Shown piece by piece: positions 34,582 through 44,900 of a stretch of DNA of 64,000 nt (positions are counted from its first letter, which is position 1; each line of letters begins with the position of its first letter). The stretch is from Plasmopara viticola (lineage: Eukaryota; Oomycota; Peronosporomycetes; Peronosporales; Peronosporaceae): assembly GCA_001695595.3 (NCBI GenBank), contig MBPM02000063.1, positions 1 through 64,000 on the forward strand. Reading direction: 5' to 3'. The translations under genes were made by a program, and so were the position numbers. A model generated the notes under the pieces. It made no database searches. It was not told the origin of the DNA and saw only the letters and a list, made by a program, of their open reading frames with translations.

Positions 34582-36956
34582 ACTTTCACGGCATCTTCGA
34601 CAACAGTGTCTTGTCGAGGCGCATTCTTGTCAACACTCCTACTCGACTCGGCACTCCTTGAACCTTGTATCTTAAGCATGTTGCGAAGAAACTCAAACTG
34701 CACAGCTGGGATTGGCTTGGTCATCATGTCCCCCTTCATGTCTTTTGTCGAACAGTATTGCAGGACCACTTGACCATCTTCAACCTTCCCCCGAACAAAG
34801 TGATAGCGAATGTCGATGTGCTTGGTACGCATGTAGAACTCGGGGTTCTTGGCAAGCGCAAACGAGCCTTGATTGTCTTCGTAAATCTTGACAGGCTCGT
34901 TGCTCTTCATTTCATCAAGCTCGCATAGGAATGCTTTAAGCCAAATCGCCTCTTGAACAGCTTCTGTCAGCGCCATGTACTCTGCCTCCGTTGACGAGAG
35001 CGCAACCGTCCTTTGTTTCTTGCTTCTCCAGCTGATGCACCCTGAATTCATTGTAAACGCGTAACCACTTGTACTTCGTCGAGTATCAGCATCGCCAGCC
35101 CAATCCGCGTCAGAAAAACCTTGCAGCTTGTCCTTGCTTGATTTGTCGAACTTGATTCCATGTGTAGTCGTGCCTTGAATGTACCGAAACACGCGCTTGA
35201 GAGCTTGCCAATGCGAAGGGGATGGATCAGCAGCAAATTGAGAAAGAACTCCCACTGCAGCGGCGAGGTCCGGCCGCGTCCCGACCATGAGATACATGAG
35301 GCACCCAACCGCATTTCGGTACGGAACATTTGCCATCGTTGTACTGTGCTGGCAGCCGCCCTCGCACATTGTCTTCGTCAGCTTGAGGCCAGGCTCTTGG
35401 GGTGTCTTGACCGGGTTGCTGTTCACCATGCCGAACTTCGTCAAAATGTCTTTGGCGAACTTGGTCTGACGCATTGCCACAATACCAGCAGAACGATCCT
35501 GTTCAATTTCGATGCCCAGAAAATACTTGAGATCACCTAAGTCAGTCATTTCGAAACGCTCGCTTAATGCTTGCTTAGTTGACTTGAGCATCCTGTCGTC
35601 ACTGCTCGCGAGAACCAAATCAACGTAAAGAGCCACAAAAATCATGTGCTGGTCATCTCGCTTCACGTACACACAATGATCGGCTTCGCACTTCTTGAAT
35701 CCCAGCATTATCATGAACTTGTCAATCGTCTGATTACACATACGAGGTGACTGTTTCAATCCGTAAAGCGACCGCTTGAGCTGACAAACATGATCTGGCT
35801 GGCGTTCGTCCTCGTAACCTTGTGGCTGAACCATGTAAATGTCTTCATCGAGAGACCCGTTCAAGAAAGCTGTCTTGACATCCATCTGGTGCACTGTAAG
35901 TCCGTTTTTGGCTGTCAAACTGAGGAGAATCCGAATTGAAGTTAACTTGGCCACCGGTGCAAATGTTTCATCATAGTCGATACCGTGCTTTTGCGAAAAT
36001 CCTTTGGCGACAAGTCGAGCCTTGAATCGCTCGATCCCTCCTGCTTGATTCTCCTTGACTCGAAACACCCATCGACAGCCAATAGCTTTTCGTCCTTAAG
36101 GCAACGGCACCAACGACCACGTCTTGTATTTGCGGAGGGAGTCGATTTCCGAGTCGCATGCATCTTTCCACTTGGCCGCGTTGCTAGATTCCATTGCCGA
36201 CTTGTACGTAGTTGGCACTTCTCCCACTGAATCTACAACAAAGGCCGCTTCAAAATCGCCATCCCCGTGAGCCACTGCTGACATCTCGTTCAGTGACATC
36301 TGTGGTCGGCTTTGGCGCTTGGGCCTTGGGGGGTCTGCAACCTTCTCTAGCGATCGCGACCGCTGAATACGCTTGCTTCCTGGTTTGACCTCCATATCCG
36401 GAGCTGAAACTTCTTTTTGCTCGCAGTCAGTCCCATTAGATCCTGCCGAACAATCGCTTGCATCATCTTGAATAATCACTTCATTGCTGTCATAACTTCG
36501 TCTCCCACTGTCGAAGACATCCTCCATGAACTGTGCGTCGCGGCTCACAAGTACTCGACCACTCACAATTTCTTCAAAGCGGTACGCTTTTTCGTGATCC
36601 GAGTAACCAAGAAATCGGCACCGCACCGATCGAGCATCAAACTTGGTCCGTTTTTCCTTTGGCACTTGAACGTACGCGTGGCAACCAAAAACCTTAAGGT
36701 TTGCCAGAAGCGGTTTCTTGCCGGTCCAAATTTGATGAGGTGACATGGCGGACTTGATAGCGCGCGTTGGGCACCGATTTCGTAGGAAAGTGGCAGTCAT
36801 GACGGCTTCACCCCAGTAAGACTTCGGCAAGTTGGCGTGCTCTAGCATACAGCGAGCACATTCCACAAGCGTCCGATTCATTCGCTCTGCAACGCCATTT
36901 AGCTGGGGTGTGTACAGCGGTGTCAATTTCTGTACAAACCACGCTCTGCACAGAAC
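34582..36956 (-). pseudogene. Element E: copia integrase-RT-RNase H, minus strand, 5' truncated
   Basis: Read on the minus strand: integrase from [22 protein letters not shown] (about 36920), its C-terminal FLGYSDHEKAYRFEE region, the linker with EMSAVAHGDGDFEAAFVVDSVGEVP, a frameshift near 36080-36100, then RT and RNase H in one frame from 36068. The RT active site reads LYVDLVLAS, so one Asp of YVDD has been removed by an in-frame 3-bp loss (about 35610-35630). RNase H motifs (FSDADWAGD, STEAEYMALTEA, EDNQGSFALA) are present. The 3' LTR begins at 34605 (minus TGTTGTCGAAGATGC) and is cut after 24 bp by A1. Gag and protease are missing; the 5' end is cut by the C2 LTR. Confidence 0.8.
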
Positions 36957-37269
36957 TGTTGAGGATACGACTCTTGTCGAAGATGTTGGCGGACAAACGC
37001 CTCGACCAGCGGCTATATATCGGTAAGTACGGGTATCTGCAATCAATTGATGACTGTCTGATGTAGCCGGTTCAAGATGGGCAAAAGATCGGTTTCAGGA
37101 TGGGAAGATGATTGCGCCCGGATAGGAAGATGATTGCGCCCGGATGGTAAGTTATTCTGATTGGCTTAAATAAATCATTGGCTTAGAGGTAGCATGTAGT
37201 TGCGAACTAAGGATCTTTGAATATGTTCACTTTGCATTTTACCAACTAGTGCACACTCGAGCTTCTTCA
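36957..37269 (+). repeat. 5' LTR of element C2
   Basis: About 313 bp, TGTTGAGGATACGACTC...CTTCTTCA. It has two copies of a 22-bp AAGATGATTGCGCCC-containing unit at 37101-37145. The normal primer-binding site GGTTATGAGCCC is absent after it; instead the sequence continues TCGAGCTCGTCGAG. The right end is placed by comparison with C1. Confidence 0.65.
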
Positions 37270-39753
37270 TCGAGCTCGTCGAGTTCAAGTTCCGTCTTCC
37301 CTGACTCCGACACCGACTTCGCCCTTGCCATGGACGCCTCCACCACCAACCGCATCAACAAGTTCGATGGAACGAACTTCCGCACTTGGAAGTTTAAAAT
37401 GCAGATGGTGTTGGAGGAGCGTGACTTGTGGGAAGTGGTGAGCGGGGAGATCAAGCTGGAACACCTGACTACTGCGCTGGACCAGAACACGTTCAAGCGC
37501 AAGTCGAGGAAGGCGCTCGCGATCATCTGTCTTGCGATGGAGGACTCGCAGCTGCCGTTGGTTCGTTCGGCGAGTGGGGCACACGATGCATGGTCGCGGC
37601 TTGAGGGACATTTCGAGAAGAAGAGCCTTGCGAATAAGCTCTTTCTTCGTCGCTGCTTCTTCACGGCCAAGATGGATGAAGGGGAAGATGTGCTCGCGCA
37701 CATTAACAAGATGAAGACGCTGGCGGAGCAGCTCGACGCTGTGGGTGCTCCGGTTAGCGAGGACGACCTTGTGATCACGTTATTGGTAAGTCTCAGCGAG
37801 TCGTACGCGTTTCTTATCACGGCACTCGAGTCAAGAGCCGACTCTTTATCGTGGGAACTCGTCACGTCTCGGCTGCTACACGAAGACTTAAAGCGCAATG
37901 AGCAAGGAGGCGGCGTCGATGGAGCCGCGCACACCCAAGGTCAAGCATTTGCAATGGCGGACAATGGACGACGCAAGGGACGACAAGCGTCAGTGAAGGC
38001 AAGCATTACTTGCCACTATTGTGGAGAGCATGGGCATTGGATTGCCAAGTGCCCGGCTTGAATTCGTGACAATGCGGAACGACAGCGACCGCAGCGTGCT
38101 AGTGTCGCGCAGAGTAACGATGACGACTCTGGCGACTATCTATTCTCGGTTGGTGAAGCTGCCTATCCCACCAAGTCGAGCTGTGTGTGGCTAGTTGACT
38201 CGGGGGCCACTCAACACATGACATACTCAAAAGAGTACATGAGAAACTACAAGAGAATCGACCCAGTGGATGTGCATCTCGCGGATGATGGCGTGGTTCA
38301 AGCTGTGGGGACGGGTGACATCGTTATGTCGATGTTTACGCCTCGCGGAATGAAGAAGGGTGTTCTCACTTCGGTTTGGCACATTCCAAAGCTTTCACGC
38401 TATTTGTTTTCCGTTGGACGCTTTACAAAGGATGTTGGTCCAGTCACGTTTGAGCACGACGGCTGCTTTGCTGAAGCGAATGGTCTTCGCTGAAAGCTGG
38501 GCGCTCGTGAGGGAAAGCGACTGTTCAAGCTCTGCATGAAGCCAATTGTTGAAGACGAGGCCAATTTGACTAGCTCGTTGGGATACCATGGGAATACCAC
38601 GTCGTACCTCTGGCACCTTCGACTAGGTCACATTGGTCACGGTGGTCTTTCGACTATTGTTGCAAAAGGCTGTGGAGCAGGTATTGACCTGAAGTCTGTT
38701 AACAAGTGGGAGCTGTGCAAAGGATGCGCTCTTGGCAAACAGACGCGGGTAAGCTTCATGAAGTCTTCACCCAATCGGGCAAAGAAACCTCTTGAAGTCA
38801 TTCACAGCGATGTGTGTGGACCCATGCAAACGGCGACATTCAGTGGCAAGCGCTATTTTGCTACTTTTATCGATGAGAAGTCGCATTACTGTGCTGTGTA
38901 CTTGCTACGAAACAAGTCCGAGGTTGCCGACAAGTTTGCTACTTTTGTTGCGATGGCCGAAAACCAGACGAACATGCGCGTTAAATCACTCTGTCGTGAT
39001 AACGGTGGCGAGTACACTTCTGGAACAATGGCTAAGTTTTGTGCAGAGCGTGGCATCATACAGAAGTTTACGCCACCATACACGCCACAACTGAATGGAG
39101 TCGCAGAACGCATGAATCGTACACTTGTTGAATGTGGACGATGTATGCTGGAGCACGCTGGTCTGCCAAAACCTTATTGGGGTGAAGCTGTTTTAACTGC
39201 TGCGTTTCTTCGCAACCGATGTCCGACACGAGCTGTTGAACATGATACGTCGCCGTTTCAACTGTGGACTGGCAAGAAGCCTTTGTTGGCAAATTTGAAG
39301 GTATTCGGCTGCCATGCTTACGTCTCAGTTCCCAAAGAGAAACGATCCAAGTTTGATTCTCGTTCGACTCGGTGCCGTTTCCTTGGCTATTCAGATCATG
39401 AAAAGGCGTACAGGTTTGAAGAAATTGGTAGCGGTCGCGTTCTATTGAGTCGGGACGCAAATTTCATGGAAGATACTTTTGATGACGAGATACCAAGTAC
39501 CAAGTCGTCAGAAGCTGTATTTGACGAGACCGAAACAGCCAATTCTGACCGCTCCGAAAATGAAAACGCTATGCAAGATCAGGATATGGAGCCTGAAAAG
39601 AAGCAGCACGCGGGCATTCAGCCTATTGTGGACTTGGATTTTGAGCCTGGCAGCAAACGACACCAGCGGAACCAATCGCTTGAAAAAGCAGCGAATATCC
39701 CAACAGCAAAGAGATCAACTCGCTATCAATCGCTGGAGGAAATGTCTGCAACG
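37270..39753 (+). pseudogene. Element C2: copia gag-protease-integrase, 3' truncated
   Basis: Gag is open to the zinc knuckle CHYCGEHGHWIAKC and then stops at TGA (38059-38061), the same in-frame stop as in C1. Protease (WLVDSGATQHM from 38185) runs to a second stop near 38491 (TGA for Trp). Preintegrase and integrase are open from 38536 to SLEEMSAT ([33 protein letters not shown]), ending where a reversed B LTR begins. The gag start is probably ATG 37330 (MDASTTNRINKFDGTNF), since the upstream primer-site ATG is lost. No RT or RNase H remains. Confidence 0.8.
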
Positions 39754-40101
39754 TGTTGAATGAGCTGAAGAGGACGAAGGAGAAAAACCGAAGAGTCTGC
39801 GCGGAGGAAATCCGGAGCGAAGACACTTGAGTAGAAGAAGGAATATTTGGAAGTGAGTTTATTAATTTGGTCCTTAGTTCACAACTCCTTGCTACATCTA
39901 AGCCATTCAATTATCTAAGCCAATCAAAAGAACTTACCATCTGGGCGCAATCATCTTCCCATCCGGGCGCAATCGTCCTGAGTGCGCCTGTCCGTGTGTC
40001 TGTCCATGGCGTCATCTTTGTATGTTTGAACCGTTGGACAGCCGCTCGTATTGGACAGCCTTGGAAACCGGAATAAAACGGAGGGAAACCGGTTACCTTC
40101 A
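39754..40101 (-). repeat. 3' LTR of B-type element, minus strand
   Basis: 348 bp, reverse complement of 28555-28902, with the same CAACG/CGTTG junction to group-C sequence. Confidence 0.9.
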
Positions 40102-41640
40102 ATACTCCCCCTCAATACGAGCACGCGTGAATCCTGAGAGCCTTCAATAGGTCGGCATGACGTGGTCCTGGCAGCCCTTTCGTCATGATGTCCGCCAGCA
40201 TGATCGCAGTCTCGCAGTACTCCAACTTCACTTCACCGCGCTTGACTTCATCACGAATGTGGTGATACTTGATGTCGATGTGCTTGGCCCGACCATGATT
40301 TACCGGATTCTTCGTCATCTTGATACACGACTGGTTGTCTTCCATGATCTTTAGCTCGGGGTCCGACTTATCCATCGCTGCAGCTAGAATCTCGCAGAGT
40401 AGACGATGTACCCACTTGCCTTCCTGAATCGCAAGACTTAGCGCGATATACTCCGCTTCGCTTGTAGACAGCGACACACTTGACTGCTTCTAGCTTCCCC
40501 AGCTTACAGGAGCACCCATCAGCAAATACACATAGCCCGAAGTCGACTTGCGGTCAGCATGATCTCCAGCCCAGTCCGCGTCGGAATATCCAAGAAAGTC
40601 CACCTTGTTGCCAGACTTGAAGCAAAGACCGTGTGACTTGGTTCCTTGCAGATAGCGTAGAATACGCTTAACTGCAATCCAGTGCTCGGCTTGTGGGTTC
40701 TCCATGAAGCGCGAAACGTAGCCAACAGCAAAAGCGATGTCTGGACGTGTCGCTGTTGCCAAGTGCATGAGAGCACCCACTGCTTCACGAAATGGAGCGT
40801 TGATCTTGGATGTTACATTGCTCGAAACAAGTCGTAAACTTATGTCCGTCGGACTAATCACAGCCTTGCAGTCGTCCATTCCAAAGCGCTTGAGAATGTC
40901 CTCCACGTAACGTCGCTGGCACATTGTCACGCTGCCATCAGCGTTGTCCACTAGCTCGATGCCCAAAACAAACGCACACTTGCCGCTGTCCGTCATCTCA
41001 AAGCGCATCTTCACGTCACTCTTGGTTCGCGCGATCAGCTCATTCGAGCTGCCGGTAACGAGCACATCATCGACGTACACCAGCAAAAGTACACACTTGC
41101 CGTCCGTTACCTTGATGTACAGACAGGGGTCGAAATGGGACACTTGAAATCCGATCGAGCATACAAACTCGTCAAACGTCTCGTTCCATACGCGCGAAGC
41201 TTGCTTCAGGCCGTAAATCGCCTTGACCAATTCCAAACAGTTGTGGTCACCTTCAAGCTCCATACCTTCGGGTACCATACAATACACGACCTCTTTCATA
41301 ACGCCGTAAAGGAACGCCGTCACCACATCCAGTTGATCCAGAGGCCACCCAAAGTACTTGGTCAAACTGATCACCATTCGCAATGTCACATACTTGACAA
41401 CGGGCGAGAACGTTTCCGTATAATCGATGCCAAATTTTTGCTTGAATCCTTTAGCCACGAGACGCGCCTTGTACTTTTCAATGGATCCGTCGGCCTTGCG
41501 CTTAATCTTGAACACCCACTTGGTTCCAAAGGCTTGCTGTCCGGTGGGCAGTTTAGCGGCTCAAAACACGCCACGAAGGTGCAATGAGTCCAGTTCTGCA
41601 TGGATAGCCTTGCGCCAGTGAACTTGGTCAGGCCCGCTAA
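40102..41640 (-). pseudogene. B-type RT/RNase H fragment, minus strand
   Basis: RT and RNase H frames of element B in reverse: 41515-40490 ([24 protein letters not shown], intact [24 protein letters not shown]), a one-base break near 40488, then 40477-40112 ([28 protein letters not shown]) to [10 protein letters not shown] and the polypurine tract. It keeps FLYGVMKEV, which the plus copy has lost. It is cut on the 5' side after GCTAA (plus strand) by the A2 LTR. Confidence 0.8.
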
Positions 41641-41686
41641 TGTTGTCGAAGATGCTGTAAAAGTAACGCCTCGACCAGCGACTTCA

Positions 41687-41704
41687 TACCGGTAAGTACC
41701 GGTA
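41687..41704. promoter_or_regulatory. Doubled TACCGGTA palindrome in the group-A LTR
   Basis: The self-complementary octamer TACCGGTA occurs twice, separated by AG. Group D carries TATCGGTA twice at the same place, so both halves changed alike. It is a candidate factor-binding site in U3 and is present in every array LTR. Confidence 0.4.
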
Positions 41705-41806
41705 TCTGCAATCAGTTGATGACTGACTTAAAGAGCGGGTTCAAGATGGGCAAAAGATCGGTTTCGGGATGGGAAGATGATTGCGCCCGGATGGTGAGTC
41801 ATTCTG

Positions 41807-41876
41807 ATTGGCTTAGATAAATCATTGGCTTAGAGGTAGCATGTAGTTGTGAACTAAGGACCATTAAATATATTTA
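41807..41876 (+). promoter_or_regulatory. Core promoter module of the group-A LTR
   Basis: Two ATTGGCTTAGA repeats (41807-41817 and 41824-41834, each holding an inverted CCAAT box) are followed by the conserved GAACTAAGGACC and a TATA-like TAAATATATTTA (41865-41876). The same module is shared with the otherwise different B LTR. Transcription probably starts within the following ~40 bp. Confidence 0.45.
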
Positions 41877-41920
41877 CTTTGCGTTTTGCCATCTTCAGCT
41901 CAAGTGACCTTTATTCAATA

Positions 41921-41934
41921 GGTTATGAGCCCAA
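41921..41934 (+). promoter_or_regulatory. Primer-binding site of A2, overlapping first gag ATG
   Basis: GGTTATGAGCCCAA pairs with the anticodon arm of initiator tRNA-Met. The same site follows the other array LTRs and the A1 and D LTRs, one position after the LTR end. Confidence 0.75.
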
Positions 41935-44900
41935 GCCCCGCAGACTCTGCCTTCTTCGCCCCCGCCTCTGACACCGCCTTCGCCGCCACCATGGACGCCA
42001 CACCGAGCCGAATCAACAAGTTCGACGGAACGAACTTCCATACGTGGAAGTTCAAGATGCGAATGGTGTTGGAGGAGCGCGACCTCTGGGAAGTTGCGAG
42101 CGGGGAGATAAAGCTTGAGCAGCTGAGTAACCCGATGGACCAGTCGACCTTTAAGCGTAAGGCTCGAAAGGCGCTGGCGATAATCTGTCTTGCGATGGAG
42201 GACTCGCAGCTGCCTCTGGTTCGCTCGGCCAAGGATGCGTATGATGCATGGTCAAGATTGGAAGGACACTTCGAGAAGAGGAGCCTGGCAAACAAGCTCT
42301 TCCTTCGTCGCAGGTTCTTCACGACGATGATGGAGGATGGCGACGGTGTGCTAGAGCACATCAACAAGCTCAAGACGTTGGCCGAGCAGCTTGACGCGGT
42401 GGGCGCCCCGGTGAGTGAGGACGACCTGGTAATCACGCTTCTTGGAAGTCTGTGTGATTCGTACCAGTTCCTCATCACGGCGCTGGAGTCGCGCTCGGAC
42501 ACGCTGACATGGGAGCTTGTGACGTCGCGTCTGTTACACGAAGAGATGAAACGCAAGGAACAAGGTGGCGGCGTCGATGGAGCCGCGCACGGGCAAGGAC
42601 AAGCGTTTGTGACGTCGGACAACGGACGGCGCAAGGGACGACAAGCGACTGCTAAGGCCAGCAGTGCGTGCCATTACTGTGGAGAACACGGGCATTGGAT
42701 CGCCAAGTGCCCCGTGAGAATTCGTGAAAACGCAGATCGACAACGGCCAGCACAGCGTGCAAATATCGCGCAGAGCGAAGTCGACTCTGGTGATTTTCTC
42801 TTCTCGGTTGGTGGAAACTCAAGCACCACCAAGTCGAGTTGCGTATGGCTGGTTGACTCGGGTGCAACGCAGCACATGACTTTTTCAAGAGAGTTCATGA
42901 GAAATTACAAGGAAATTCCTCCGGTGGATGTACATCTCGCAGACGACGGTGTTGTTCAAGCGATCGGGACTGGCGACATTATAATGTCTCTGAAGACGGC
43001 CCACGGAAACAAGAAGGGCATGCTTCGTGGAGTATGGCATATTCCAAAGCTATCGCGCAATCTTTTCTCTGTTGGACGATTTACAAAAGATGTTGGACCA
43101 GTCACGTTCGAAGCCGATGGCTGTTTTGCGCAGGCAAAGGGAATGCAGTGGAAGTTTGGAGCCCGCGAGGGCAAAGGGCTGTTTAAACTGTGTATGACGC
43201 CAGTCAGCACCAACGAAGCCAATGTGACAAGCTCGTCGGGATGTCATGGGGACACCACTTCGTACCTCTGGCACCTTCGACTTGGGCACATTGGACATAG
43301 TGGTCTGGAAACTATCGTCAAGAAAAACTATGGTGTTGGCATTGACCTCGCTTCCGTGAAACAGTGGGAGCTGTGTGATGGTTGTGCACTTGGCAAACAA
43401 ACGCGAGTGAGTTTTATGCCAAAGTCGCCTTATCATGCAAAGAAACTGTTGGAAGTAATTCACAGTGATGTGTGTGGACCTATGCAGTCGACGACTTTTA
43501 GCGGCAAGCGGTATTTTGTCACTTTCACCGACGAGTACTCGCACTTTACAACGGTATTTTTGCTGCGAAACAAGTCTGAAGTTGCCACCAAATTTGCCGA
43601 GTTTGTTGCGTTTGCCGAAACTCAGACTGGCAAAGTTGTCAAAGTACTTCGCTGCGATAATGGAGGTGAGTACACATCGGGTGACATGGCCAAGTTCTGC
43701 AAGCGACGTGGTATCGAGCAGAAGTTTACGCCTCCTTATACACCACAGCTTAATGGAGTGGCTGAACGCATGAACCGGACTTTGGTGGAATGTGCAAGAT
43801 GCATGATCGAGCACGCTGGACTTCCAAAGACTTATTGGGGAGAGGCTGTTATGACCTCCGCTTTCCTTCGCAATCGTTGCCCGACGCGAGGTATTGCTAT
43901 GGATAAATCGCCATACCAAGTTTGGACTAAAAGAAGACCTGTGCTGACGAATTTGAAGGTTTTCGGATGCCATGCTTTTGTCTCGATTCCGAAGGAAAAG
44001 CGCAGCAAGTTTGACGCTCGGTCAGTACGCTGTCGATTTCTTGGCTACTCGGAACATGAGAAAGCGTATCGATTTGAAGAAATAGAAAGTGGTCGTGTGC
44101 TGGTGAGTCGTGACGCAAAGTTTATGGAAGATACTTTTGACAGTGGGAGGAGCAACCGTCGCTACAATGAAGTTGTTGTTCAGGATGATGATGAAGCGAC
44201 CGATCAGGAATCCTCACAGCATGACCAGATGGAATACGAAGCCGAGGAATCTGCGCAGGAAGAAGAGGTTGAGCCTGGCAGTAAGCGTCACCAACGGACC
44301 CAATCGCTCGAAAAAGCAACTGAAGTGCCAAGGTCTAAACGACAAAGTCGATATCAATCACTTGAAGAAATGTCAGCCACAGCGCAAGACTTTGAGGCTG
44401 CGTACGTTGTGGATTCAGTGGGAGAGTTGCCGACCACCTTTAAGTCGGCGATGGAATCCGACGACGCAGCTAAATGGAAGAAGGCATGCGATTCGGAAAT
44501 GGACTCGCTACAAAAGAACAAGACATGGACGCTCGTACCACTACCAAAAGGACGCAAGGCAATCGGCAATCGATGGGTGTTTCGTGTCAAGGAGAATCAA
44601 GCCGGCGAAGTCGAGCGATTCAAAGCGCGTTTGGTGGCCAAAGGGTTCTCTCAAAAATTCGGCATTGATTATGAAGAAACGTTTGCACCTGTGGCCAAGT
44701 TTACGTCGATTCGGATTTTACTCAGTCTGGCTGCCAAGTACGGACTCGCACTTCATCAGATGGATGTCAAAACAGCGTTTCTCAACGGCCAGCTTGACGA
44801 AGATATCTACATGACGCAGCCTGACGGCTTTACAGACAAGGCCAACCCAGACTACGTGTGCAAGTTACAGCGGTCACTGTACGGGCTGAAGCAATCGCCT

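Larger units (their letters stand above)
38729..41640. repeat. Right arm of 2.9-kb long inverted repeat
   Basis: C2 integrase (plus) followed by reversed B LTR and reversed B RNase H/RT, the mirror image of 27028-29927. The distance between the arms is about 8.8 kb. The arm ends directly at the A-array LTR (41641). Confidence 0.8.
41641..41920 (+). repeat. LTR 1 of the array (5' of A2)
   Basis: 280 bp, TGTTGTCG...TTCAATA, flanked on the left by GCTAA from the B fragment. It is almost identical to the LTR at 46013. Confidence 0.9.

Noticed and set aside
42534..43973. Long antisense open frames in every A unit (239 and 307 codons opposite gag and integrase)
   Set aside because: They mirror codon use of the strongly conserved sense frame, show no known domain and are equally present in dead units. 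They are shadows, although antisense RNA from such elements cannot be excluded.
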